The notes beneath the pieces are model-generated. The model worked only from the letters and a program-made list of their open reading frames with translations. It had not been told where the DNA came from and searched no databases. This document shows, piece after piece, positions 48,874 through 56,632 of a DNA stretch of 63,715 bases (positions are counted from its first letter, which is position 1; the number at the start of each line of letters is the position of its first letter). The stretch comes from Rhodobacter sp. (GTDB lineage: Bacteria > Pseudomonadota > Alphaproteobacteria > Rhodobacterales > Rhodobacteraceae): the NCBI GenBank assembly GCA_020251025.1, contig JADCDI010000035.1:1-63715 (forward strand). Reading direction: 5' to 3'. The position numbers were made by a program, and so were the translations under genes.

Positions 48874-49542
48874 CTACCGCCGGAACAGGCCGCCCAGCCA
48901 GGCCTTGAACCGCCCCCAGCTTGTCCGGGCCCGGGCGCGGGCGGCGTCGGCCCGTTCATCGGCGCGCGCCAGCGCATCGCCCATGTTTTCCAGCGCCGGG
49001 TCGATCATACGCTCGCGGAACTGCAGCCACATCCGGCGCACCATGAACAGAAGGAAGGCCAGCGCTGTCAGGATCACGATATTGACCCAGGGGAACAAGC
49101 TGGTGTCCGGCCCATCGACCACCCGCAGGCGCACCGCATTTGGAAAGATCGACATCCAGGAAATCCGCCAGCCGTAATGCGTCACCGCCACCCAGACGGG
49201 GGCATTGGCGGACGATTTCAGGTTCGACGCCTCTGCCTGCAGGTTGGAGCTGTCATATTTGAAATAGGGCGGCCAGACCCAGCCGGTATCCTCGTTGCGA
49301 TAGACGATGACCCTGCCGTTGGGGCGCACCGCCTCGATGAAGCGGATATCGCGCGTGACCGTGGATTCGCCCGTGCCCGCATCGGGCGTGGCGTAAAAAA
49401 GGCTGTTCTCGCCCACCGTGGTCAGACGGTTATAGGTTCCGGTGATGCGGACGATGTCGCGCTGCGGCAGGGTATAGTGCAGCATGCCGCCCACGGTCAG
49501 GATCAGGACAATCCGGAAGCCCCATTTGAAATAGCGCCACAT
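48874..49542 (-). CDS. DUF1523 membrane protein
   Basis: The 222-residue protein has an N-terminal membrane helix (FKWGFRIVLILTVGGMLHYT), a periplasmic domain (PQRDIVRITGTYNRL, AVRPNGRVIVYRNEDTGWVW, PPYFKYDSSNLQAEA), a second helix (FPWVNIVILTALAFLLFMV) and a charged C-terminal helix. This is the DUF1523 pattern, with no known function. It is the last gene of the minus-strand AAA+ operon, 10 bp after the preceding small membrane gene. Confidence 0.85.
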   Translation of the reverse strand: MWRYFKWGFRIVLILTVGGMLHYTLPQRDIVRITGTYNRLTTVGENSLFYATPDAGTGESTVTRDIRFIEAVRPNGRVIVYRNEDTGWVWPPYFKYDSSNLQAEASNLKSSANAPVWVAVTHYGWRISWMSIFPNAVRLRVVDGPDTSLFPWVNIVILTALAFLLFMVRRMWLQFRERMIDPALENMGDALARADERADAARARARTSWGRFKAWLGGLFRR

Positions 49543-49552
49543 GGGCGTCCTC

Positions 49553-49819
49553 CTAATTGTAGTTCACCAGATAGACCGTGATGGCCACAGCGGTGACGGG
49601 AATGACATAGACAAGAAGGATCAGCCAGCGGCGCAGGCTGTGCTGATAGGCCTGCATGCCCTTTTCAACGAAGGCGTCGCGGTCCCCCGGCATATCGCCC
49701 CCGTCGAACTGCTTTTCCAGCTTTTCGCGCCGGACAGACCGGGAATAGACCGACACCAGCAGATAGATCACCGTCAGGATCAGAAACCCGACCACGGCAA
49801 AGGTAAGAATTGCAATCAT
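49553..49819 (-). CDS. Small two-helix membrane protein
   Basis: The 88-residue protein has two membrane helices (IAILTFAVVGFLILTVIYLL and WLILLVYVIPVTAVAITVYL) separated by about 35 charged residues (RSVRREKLEKQFDGGDMPGD). It is not recognised. The start overlaps the stop of the DUF6638 gene by 4 bp. It is part of the AAA+ operon and could form a membrane platform with the DUF1523 protein. Confidence 0.78.
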   Translation of the reverse strand: MIAILTFAVVGFLILTVIYLLVSVYSRSVRREKLEKQFDGGDMPGDRDAFVEKGMQAYQHSLRRWLILLVYVIPVTAVAITVYLVNYN

Positions 49820-51186
49820 TGTCTGCCCTTCCGTACGGCACCCCAGGGGCCCACCAGATCAACAAGACTGCGCGCGGGCTGCGGGGCCGGACGCGGGCCG
49901 GCAGGATGGCTGTCTTCCATTCCCGGTTCCGGGCCGAACAATGCGGCGCGCGCGCCCGCCTTGTCCACCTGATACTCTCTTGCCAGGAAATCCGCCACAT
50001 AGCTGCGCTTGCGGTCCGACCAGGTGGCATAGAGGGCATAGAACAGCTCTTTATGGGTGATGAAAAGCTGCCGCACGTCCAGCGGCGCAAGTTCGGCCAG
50101 CAGCATGTTCACCAGGTCGCGGTCGGCATGGGCCCGCGCGCGCAGCGTGTAGAAATACGCCGGATGCTCCGAGCTGATCCGGGGCCAGTCGCCACCCCCC
50201 TCGACCCAGCGCAACAGCGCGGCCAGCCCCAGAAACTCCGGCGGCAGGGCCGAGCCAAGGCGCTGCGCGATCTTGCGCAGATCAGCCCGCGTTGCCTGCC
50301 CAAGGTCAAGGTTCAGCGCATCTGCCGCATCCACCAGAATGAAATCCATCTTCTGGCGCAGGACCGCCGCCGCATCCATTCCCCGCGCCTGCACGATGGG
50401 TTCCACCAGGCGGTTGCGCTCCATCCAGTCGGCGATCACATTGCGCTGGCGCAGATCGCTGGCAGGCACCGGCAGCACCCCCAGGCTTTCCGCCGACACC
50501 GCCGAAATCGCCACAGGGCGGTGCAGGTCGCGGAACACATAGACGCCCCCGAAATGCGACGTCCAGAAATTGCCCTGTTCAAAGGTCATTGCCGGCAGGG
50601 CAACGGGCACGCGCGTGACATCCCCCGTCCGGGTCGCAAGCGCGATCATGCGGGCGATCAGTTCCTCGTCGCGCCACCCGTCGGGTTCGCGCCGGAAGCG
50701 GTCGATCAGGGCCGCCAATGCGGTTGCATCCTTGACATGGCCGCCGATGGTGTCGGCCTCGACCGTGATCCGGCGGATGTCGAACAGCTTTGCCGGGGTT
50801 GACACCTCATAGACCGAATTCTGCAACTCGCCCGCCACGGCATCGCGCGCGGTCAGCGCGAAAAGCTGCGCATCGTTGGCCTCATAGAACTGTTTCAGGA
50901 TGCCGCGTGAGGTTGAGAACTTCGCATTCAGCAGCGGTGCCGCCTTTTGCGCCGTGGTCAGCAGGATGAATTGCCGGTTGCAGCCGTTCGGGTTCAGGTA
51001 CAGATCATCGCCCAGTTCATCGCCGATCTCGGGGCTGAAGCCCGAGAGATCGATGTGGAAATCGGTCTGGACCGTTTCCTTGCCCGTCAGATGCTTCAGC
51101 GCACGGTTGTACCGCTCCACCAGCGCCGGCGAGGACACCTCGATGAGGTTGCCGAACATCAGGCCCTTTTCGATCAGGCGTTTCAT
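49816..51186 (-). CDS. DUF6638-like protein in the AAA+ operon
   Basis: The 456-residue soluble protein (MKRLIEKGLMFGNLIEVSSP ...) resembles the family annotated as DUF6638. It has mixed alpha/beta composition (FHIDLSGFSPEIGDELGDDL; GNFWTSHFGGVYVFRDLHRP), a helical C-terminal half and a Pro-rich tail. No catalytic motif stands out. The start was fixed by the MKRLI N-terminus and by a 4-bp overlap with the upstream DUF559 frame. A diverged second copy of its first 21 codons occurs at 51922-51984. Confidence 0.78.
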   Translation of the reverse strand: MKRLIEKGLMFGNLIEVSSPALVERYNRALKHLTGKETVQTDFHIDLSGFSPEIGDELGDDLYLNPNGCNRQFILLTTAQKAAPLLNAKFSTSRGILKQFYEANDAQLFALTARDAVAGELQNSVYEVSTPAKLFDIRRITVEADTIGGHVKDATALAALIDRFRREPDGWRDEELIARMIALATRTGDVTRVPVALPAMTFEQGNFWTSHFGGVYVFRDLHRPVAISAVSAESLGVLPVPASDLRQRNVIADWMERNRLVEPIVQARGMDAAAVLRQKMDFILVDAADALNLDLGQATRADLRKIAQRLGSALPPEFLGLAALLRWVEGGGDWPRISSEHPAYFYTLRARAHADRDLVNMLLAELAPLDVRQLFITHKELFYALYATWSDRKRSYVADFLAREYQVDKAGARAALFGPEPGMEDSHPAGPRPAPQPARSLVDLVGPWGAVRKGRQ

Positions 51187-51782
51187 GAGGGGGGTCCTTT
51201 CGCTGCCGCGCCTTTGGCAGACGCCCCCCCACCCCATCCCTCCCCCACGCGGGGGGAGGGAGACGCGAAACACCCGGCGTTGTGCTCAACGACTGCACCG
51301 CAGGACTCCCCTTCCCCTCGTGGAAAAGGAATGTGGGCGGGGGGCACGCCGCCGACCGCCATCGCATCAGAACGGAGTTCTTCGCCTCCCTCCCCCCCTG
51401 TGGGGGAGGGATGGGGTGGGGGGGCATCTGCCAAGAACTCGCCGCCAACCGCATCGAGGATCAGCCGCATCGCGCCCTCGATATTCTCCGAAATCTGCGG
51501 GTTCCAGAACCGCAACACCTGAAACCCCTGCGCGCTTAACCATTCATCCCGTGCCACGTCCCGCTCCCCGCCATGCCCGCCCCCATCCACCTCGATCACC
51601 AGCCGCCGCCCCAGATCGGCGAAATCGGCGATGAAGGGCCCGATGGGCGCCTGCCGCCGGAAGTGCACCCCAAGCATCCGGTTCAACTCCCGCAGCTTCA
51701 CCCAGACCCGCCGTTCCTGTGGCGTCATCTCCGTCCGCAGCTTTCGTGCGCGTTGCCGGGTGATGGGGTGGATACCCGTCAT
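51183..51782 (-). CDS. DUF559 (Vsr-like) endonuclease-domain protein
   Basis: The conserved domain spans residues 1 to about 115: ITRQRARKLRTEMTPQERRV, FRRQAPIGPFIADFADLGRR, LVIEVDGGGH and GFQVLRFWNPQI. These are the DUF559 nuclease motifs, with acidic residues in IADF and IEVDG as probable metal ligands; the fold is related to very-short-patch repair endonucleases. Past residue 120 the frame runs through G/C-rich inverted repeats (PPPHPSPTGGEGG), so the last 80 residues are probably not functional protein. It stops within the DUF6638 start (4-bp overlap). Repeats flank it on both sides. Confidence 0.8.
   Translation of the reverse strand: MTGIHPITRQRARKLRTEMTPQERRVWVKLRELNRMLGVHFRRQAPIGPFIADFADLGRRLVIEVDGGGHGGERDVARDEWLSAQGFQVLRFWNPQISENIEGAMRLILDAVGGEFLADAPPPHPSPTGGEGGEELRSDAMAVGGVPPAHIPFPRGEGESCGAVVEHNAGCFASPSPRVGEGWGGGASAKGAAAKGPPS
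51223..51425. repeat. Inverted-repeat pair 1 next to the DUF559 gene
   Basis: A 24-bp C-rich sequence (51223-51246, containing CCCCATCCCTCCCCC) recurs as its exact reverse complement at 51402-51425. Each end also carries its own hairpin, TCCCTCCCCC with GGGGGAGGGA (51237-51261 and 51387-51411). The element overlaps the 3' part of the DUF559 frame. Confidence 0.8.
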
Positions 51783-51802
51783 CCGTCCCACCCCATGCCG
51801 GA

Positions 51803-51938
51803 CGCCCCCCATCCCAACCGTCCCCACGAGGGGGAGGGCGGCACCCGACGCCCGCCACCGGTGCCCAGACCAGCCAAAGAAGCGCCTCCCCTCCCCCTCG
51901 TGGGGAGGGGATGGGGGTGGGGGCGGGAGAGGAGACCC
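51803..51938. repeat. Inverted-repeat pair 2 next to the DUF559 gene
   Basis: A C-rich arm at about 51803-51842 (ending CCCCACGAGGGGGAGGG) is repeated in inverse orientation, imperfectly, at about 51893-51938 (CCCCTCGTGGGGAGGGGATG). The sequence type is the same as pair 1. It lies upstream of the DUF559 start and between that gene and the relic of the DUF6638 5' end. Confidence 0.7.
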
Positions 51939-51984
51939 TGATCAGGTTTCCGAACATAAGGCCGTGTTGGATGAGGCGTTTCAT
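51922..51984 (-). pseudogene. Second, truncated start of a DUF6638 gene
   Basis: The first 21 codons (MKRLIQHGLMFGNLIRVSSPA) match the intact DUF6638 gene at 18 of 21 residues, but eight of the shared codons differ at the third base. The frame then runs into inverted-repeat DNA. Its ATG overlaps the stop of the upstream 170-residue membrane gene by 4 bp, so it is still in operon register. Confidence 0.75.
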
Positions 51985-52493
51985 CGGGCGCTCGGCCTGT
52001 CGATTTCCGCCAGGTCCGACTTGAGCCGTTCCCACTCACGCTTAAGGATACTTTGCCCGATAGCCACAACGGTATCGGACACCTTCGCTTCGTCAGCTTC
52101 TTTGGTAGATCCCGGCAGCGCATGAGAAAGAGCGGTCTTGAATTTCTCAAAGTCAGGGTCTTTTGGGTTCATCCGCAGAACTATGCGTGCACCCAAAGCA
52201 ATGACTTCACGATACCGTTCTTTCGGAAAGGGTATTTGTTTGTCATGAAAAGTAGCTGCCGAATAGTCAGCCAAATCGACACGAAGACCGTTGATCCATT
52301 CTTGCCGGAACTCGGCAAGCTTCAACTGAACGCCCAGAGTACGCTCCTTCTCAGCCATTCTTCGGCTTGTCCGGTTCGTCTGAACCGCCACAAACCAGGA
52401 AATAAGAACGGTGAGAACCGGAACCCCAATAGAGACAAAGAGAACCTGATACTGACTAATGAACGCTTGAAGCGAATTAAGTGCGCCCATCAC
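51981..52493 (-). CDS. Single-pass membrane protein, apparently acquired
   Basis: The 170-residue protein has one N-terminal membrane helix (YQVLFVSIGVPVLTVLISWF) followed by a charged helical cytoplasmic part (RTSRRMAEKERTLGVQLKLA; FRQEWINGLRVDLADYSA). This helix-plus-coil layout is seen in small proteins of defence and conflict loci, but no family is certain. GC content is clearly lower than in neighbouring genes, which suggests recent insertion. Its start overlaps the AAA+ gene stop by 4 bp. Confidence 0.75.
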   Translation of the reverse strand: MMGALNSLQAFISQYQVLFVSIGVPVLTVLISWFVAVQTNRTSRRMAEKERTLGVQLKLAEFRQEWINGLRVDLADYSAATFHDKQIPFPKERYREVIALGARIVLRMNPKDPDFEKFKTALSHALPGSTKEADEAKVSDTVVAIGQSILKREWERLKSDLAEIDRPSAR

Positions 52494-54421
52494 CCCTTCC
52501 CCCCCACATACCGCCGCTTCGCCTCGTCCATCCGGCCCATGTCGCGCACCAGCGCCTCGATCGCCACCTCGTCCGACTTGTCGGCATAGCGGAATTCGCT
52601 GTCGGCGTAGCGGTTGATTTCCTGCACCACCATGTCCACGGTGACCGGCCGCATCAGGTCGCGGATCATCGCCGCCTTTTCGTCATAGCTTTTGAACAGG
52701 AACAGTTCCGGCTCGTCCATCCAGGCGTCCGGCAATTCAAAATCCATCGCCCGCACCTTGACCGCGTCGGCGATGTTCTTGATCGCGCGCCCCGTGAACC
52801 GCGCATCCGCCTGCTGGATCGCCTTCAGATAGGTCCCGATTTTGGCCAGCGTATCCAGCGGCCCCAGCCGTGCCGAGACCTCATCCCAGACCCGGATCAG
52901 CCCGTCTTCCTTTGGCCGCCCGTGCGACAGGAAGCTTTCGTCAACAGCGCGGCGAATTTCCTGCGCCGCAAAAAGCTGATGGTCACCCAGCGGAATGCTG
53001 TGGTTCCTGCCCAGCAGCAGCGTCAGGATGTCGATGTAATCCTCGCGGCTTTGCGGGCCGTCCACCAGAAACCGCGCCCCGGCGCGCTGGCGCAGGGCAT
53101 CATCGACATTTTCGGGAAAGTTCGAGAACATCCCGAAGGTGCAGTTGCCCCGCACCACGGTATTGGCCCCGGCAAAGGCCTCCATGAACACGGCCGTCAC
53201 TTCCTGCTGCCCGGCGCTGGACTGGCGGTCGCCGCGCTTGCCCGCCACCTGGTCGACATCATCGATGGTGCCGAAGCCGATCACCGCAGGGTCCAGCACA
53301 TTCTGGACAAAGGCCTTGGCATTCTGCCCGGACTTGCCCTGGTAGCTGTCGATCTGGTCAATGCTGAAATTCTGATACCGGAACGGGTAGCCCGCCACCC
53401 GGCAGTAACCATCCAGCAGCCCCGCCATCATCTGGATCAGCGTCGTCTTGCCCGTGCCCGGCTTGCCATCGCCCATGAAGGTGAAGATGAAGCCGCCGAT
53501 TTCGGCAAAGGGGTTCATCTTTCGGTCAAAGTCATAGGCCATCAGCATCCTGGCCAGCCGCATCGCCTGATACTTGGCGATGTGATTGCCGATGACCTCC
53601 TGCGGTTTCTTGAAGGTCATGGTCAGCGTGCCGCCCCTGGCCTTGCGCGCAGGGGTGAACCCGGCCAGCGTCAACTGATCCGCCTCGACCCGCCAGGACC
53701 CCGCCGTAAACGCCCCGGCGCGGGCCGCCGTTGCGGCCCGCAGCGCCACCTTTGCCATCAGCTGTTCGGCAAAGCCCGCCACCACCGCCACCAGCAGCGC
53801 CTCGCTGGCGGCCAGTGTGGCGATGTCCTGATCCAGTTCCCAAAGCACGCCCTGCAGGCCCAGAATGGCGTTGTCGGTCAGGACCTCATCGACGCCGCCC
53901 ACCTCGACGGTGGCCTCGCCCAGATGCGGGGCCAGCAGAAAGGCCGTGGCATTGCCGAAGACATGCAGCACCACCAGCGCTTCGGCCGAAAGCAGATCGG
54001 TGAACTCGGCCCGGCGCACCTCGGGAAGCCGCGCCTCGAGATTCGCCTTCTTGAGTTCGGCCAGCCCGGTCTGCGCGGCAAAGGCCTCGCCCATGGCCAG
54101 CGCCACGGCCAGGGCACGCCGCAGCGCCCCCAGCACATTGGCCTGCACCGGCGATACCAGGCCGTCGCCAAGGCTTTCGACCCGCCCGATCAGCCGCACC
54201 CCGCCCGGCCTTGCCGCCGGCCGGGCCGCCAGCCCCGGCACGGTGGACCGCAGCGCGCGCCGCGTGCCGATCCCGGCATAGCGTTCCGCCTGCGGCGCTG
54301 CCGCTGTGGCCCGGCCCAGCCGGGGCGCGTGATCAAAGCCGGTCAGCAGGCCCAGCGCCGCCGGATAATGCGCCAGGATCGCAGGTTCCGGCAGTTCCAT
54401 TGTGTCACGCGGGCCGCTCAT
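52490..54421 (-). CDS. AAA+ ATPase of a conserved unknown operon
   Basis: The 643-residue protein has an N-terminal helical region (1-260) without known domain and a C-terminal AAA+ module. Walker A is GDGKPGTGKTT (317-327) and the Walker B region is VIGFGTIDDVD (380-390). A sensor-1-like asparagine (GMFSNFPENVDDALRQRAG) and a C-terminal lid (KIGTYLKAIQQADARFTGRA) follow. The Walker A glycine loop is unusual in having GDGKPGTGK. It probably remodels a protein or membrane complex using the adjacent coiled-coil and helical proteins. It lies 3 bp after the 377-residue gene. Confidence 0.85.
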   Translation of the reverse strand: MSGPRDTMELPEPAILAHYPAALGLLTGFDHAPRLGRATAAAPQAERYAGIGTRRALRSTVPGLAARPAARPGGVRLIGRVESLGDGLVSPVQANVLGALRRALAVALAMGEAFAAQTGLAELKKANLEARLPEVRRAEFTDLLSAEALVVLHVFGNATAFLLAPHLGEATVEVGGVDEVLTDNAILGLQGVLWELDQDIATLAASEALLVAVVAGFAEQLMAKVALRAATAARAGAFTAGSWRVEADQLTLAGFTPARKARGGTLTMTFKKPQEVIGNHIAKYQAMRLARMLMAYDFDRKMNPFAEIGGFIFTFMGDGKPGTGKTTLIQMMAGLLDGYCRVAGYPFRYQNFSIDQIDSYQGKSGQNAKAFVQNVLDPAVIGFGTIDDVDQVAGKRGDRQSSAGQQEVTAVFMEAFAGANTVVRGNCTFGMFSNFPENVDDALRQRAGARFLVDGPQSREDYIDILTLLLGRNHSIPLGDHQLFAAQEIRRAVDESFLSHGRPKEDGLIRVWDEVSARLGPLDTLAKIGTYLKAIQQADARFTGRAIKNIADAVKVRAMDFELPDAWMDEPELFLFKSYDEKAAMIRDLMRPVTVDMVVQEINRYADSEFRYADKSDEVAIEALVRDMGRMDEAKRRYVGGKG

Positions 54422-54424
54422 CTT

Positions 54425-55558
54425 TCACCTCGACGGAAGGATGCGGCCACCCGCACCGACCACGAACTTGCGCATTCCTGCGAACCCGGGCGGGTTACGC
54501 TCGGCCAGCACCTGAAAGGGCCGCTCCGGCAGGATGACCATCCGCTCGGTTCGGGTGGTTCCGGTTTCGGCACCGCGCCCGGCATAGCCATCGAGGGCAA
54601 AGATCTGGCGCTGCACCGTACCGAACCAGCCCTCTTTTGCCGTCTCTTCCCGTTCTGACAGCAGATCTTCAAAGGTCCACGCCAGCGCCCAATCATCGCC
54701 GGGTTCTGCCCGCGCATCGGCCAGCACCTCGCTGATCGGCCCGGATTGCAGGGTGAAGCTGTGCGAATACATCGGCCCAAGGGTGATGCGCCGCAGCCGT
54801 TTGGGGTGCAGGTCATCGAAATCGGTATCCAGACCCTGCGCGATGGTCAAAAGCTTCAGCATGCCCAGGGATTGCGCCATCAGATGCGCCCGCACCTCGG
54901 GCCAGCGCCGGTCATCATTGGGCAGGGCCGTGCGCCCTGAGTCCTCCAGTTCCATGAGATAGATGACAGGCAGGTTGATCTGGCTGTCATAAACCGCCCA
55001 ATGGACCAGATAGGCGCGCCGCGCGCCGCGGTCTTCCAGCCATTGCGCATCAGGGTCGTTGCGCGCCCAGAACAGCCCGCCCGCCTGCAGCGCCTCGTAA
55101 TAAAGCCGCTGCGACAGGGCGAATTGCAGCCTGAACGGCACGGCCAGATCGCCCAGGATATGCCGGATCATCCGGTCCTTCAGCTCTGTGTCCGAGGCCA
55201 TGCCCGTCAGGTGCCGCACCGCCTGCTGCGCGTCATTGGCCATGACCATCAGTTCCTGCGCCACCGGAAAGCCGCTTTCATGCCTGTCAAAAGTCAGCCG
55301 TCCGGCGGCGGGATCGCGGCCGGTCATCAGGTATTTCAGCGACAAGGCCCGGAAACTTGCCGCAATTGCCTGCACATAGCCGCCGATCAGCCGCGACTCC
55401 GGCCGCGTCAGGCGGCCCTCGCGTTCCAGTTCGGCCGCCACGCGCGGCAAATGCCCGGTGATCTGCCCGAAGGTTGCAAAGTACCGGCGCGCCACCCCGG
55501 GTTCGTAAAGGCCGGCGTGGTCGCTTGTCAGAACAGCCTTGACGTCCGGTTCGGCCAC
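54425..55558 (-). CDS. Helical protein of unknown function in the AAA+ operon
   Basis: The 377-residue soluble protein is mostly helical (RRYFATFGQITGHLPRVAAE; FRALSLKYLMTGRDPAAG; MANDAQQAVRHLTGMASDTE) with a beta-rich C-terminus (TLGPMYSHSFTLQSGPISEV). No catalytic motif or membrane segment is visible and I do not recognise a named family. It directly abuts the coiled-coil gene (stop and start adjacent) and precedes the AAA+ gene by 3 bp, so it is probably a constant partner of the ATPase. Confidence 0.75.
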   Translation of the reverse strand: MAEPDVKAVLTSDHAGLYEPGVARRYFATFGQITGHLPRVAAELEREGRLTRPESRLIGGYVQAIAASFRALSLKYLMTGRDPAAGRLTFDRHESGFPVAQELMVMANDAQQAVRHLTGMASDTELKDRMIRHILGDLAVPFRLQFALSQRLYYEALQAGGLFWARNDPDAQWLEDRGARRAYLVHWAVYDSQINLPVIYLMELEDSGRTALPNDDRRWPEVRAHLMAQSLGMLKLLTIAQGLDTDFDDLHPKRLRRITLGPMYSHSFTLQSGPISEVLADARAEPGDDWALAWTFEDLLSEREETAKEGWFGTVQRQIFALDGYAGRGAETGTTRTERMVILPERPFQVLAERNPPGFAGMRKFVVGAGGRILPSR

Positions 55559-56632
55559 TTAAACCCCGTACCGGTTCTTGTCGTGCTTTTCGACGATCGC
55601 GGCAAAGCGGCGGGCAAAGCGTTCGTCCGCCTTCGCCTTCTGCTCCAGGATCTTCCGGGCAAAGACCATGTGACCTTCATGCGCCTCCAGCATGTCGGCC
55701 ATCTTGTCATTGGTGGCTGCCCCGATGGCCGCCATGGCTGTCTGCGCCTCCTGATCCGTCTTCACGCCGATCTCGTTGATGCGGTGCGCCACATCCTGCT
55801 GCTGTGCGGTCTTCAGCGAACTGGACAGCGCGTCATAAAGAACGACGCGCTGCCGGGTGTCGGTTTGCAGCTTGTTGATCAGCACCATCTGGGTGGCCGC
55901 CTGGTTTTGCAGGCTGTCCACCCAGGTCTTGCCCTTTTCGATGTACCGCTCCAGCGTCTGGCTTCTGGAAAGCTGCACCTGCTCGTCCTGAACGAGGGCG
56001 TTGTAGCGTGTGTTCAGGGCGGCAAGCTCTGTCTCCAGCCGGGTCCGCGCCGCCGCGTCCTGCTCTGCCGAAATGCGGTTCTCCAGCTCGATGATCTTCG
56101 GGTCCATGCCCGATATCTCGGCCCGCACGGCCTCCAGCGCGGCAACTGCACCCTCGCGTTCGTCCAGCGTTGCCGTCAGATTGGTTTCGACCCTGGCCTT
56201 CTGAGCGTTCAGAAGGTCAAGCTGCCCCTGCAGCAGTGTCACGATCACATCGGACTTGGCGATCAGGTCCTGCAGCTTGTCATCGATCGACGCCGTGCGC
56301 AGCCGTTCCTGCCGCATTGCCTCGGACCGGCTCTTCGAGAAGATGCCGATCAGGCTTTCGACCCCGGTCTTTGACCGCATCCCGTCGAAGTCTTTCGAAA
56401 AGCCCGCCGTGACATCGTCCAGCCCCATGATCAGCTCGGCGATATTGGCGTTCATCAGGTCGGTCTGCCTGGCGACATCGGCCAGCGTGGCCGTCTCGAT
56501 ATCAATTCCGGTCCCGCCCGCGTCCAGCGTGCTGCGGGCGGCCTCGATCCGGCTGGTTATCTCGGTGATCCTGGCCTGGGCCTTTGCCACCTCTGCCTGA
56601 CTGTCCCGGATCTGCGCGTCAAAATCGGCCAT
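55559..56632 (-). CDS. Long coiled-coil protein (weakly TelA/PspA-like)
   Basis: The 357-residue protein is almost entirely alpha-helical with heptad repeats (AQIRDSQAEVAKAQARITEI; VRAEISGMDPKIIELENRIS; RLETELAALNTRYNALVQDE). The segment QSRSQTLERYIEKGKTWVDS-like (SRSQTLERYIEKGKTWVDSL) resembles TelA (toxic anion resistance) proteins, and the overall helical build recalls PspA; both are weak impressions. No signal peptide or membrane helix. It is the first gene of the operon, with about 900 bp of non-coding DNA upstream. Confidence 0.75.
   Translation of the reverse strand: MADFDAQIRDSQAEVAKAQARITEITSRIEAARSTLDAGGTGIDIETATLADVARQTDLMNANIAELIMGLDDVTAGFSKDFDGMRSKTGVESLIGIFSKSRSEAMRQERLRTASIDDKLQDLIAKSDVIVTLLQGQLDLLNAQKARVETNLTATLDEREGAVAALEAVRAEISGMDPKIIELENRISAEQDAAARTRLETELAALNTRYNALVQDEQVQLSRSQTLERYIEKGKTWVDSLQNQAATQMVLINKLQTDTRQRVVLYDALSSSLKTAQQQDVAHRINEIGVKTDQEAQTAMAAIGAATNDKMADMLEAHEGHMVFARKILEQKAKADERFARRFAAIVEKHDKNRYGV

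Noticed and set aside
52481-54658. 725-residue plus-strand open frame opposite the AAA+ gene
   Set aside because: It is the antisense shadow of a gene with clear Walker motifs, with no domain of its own.
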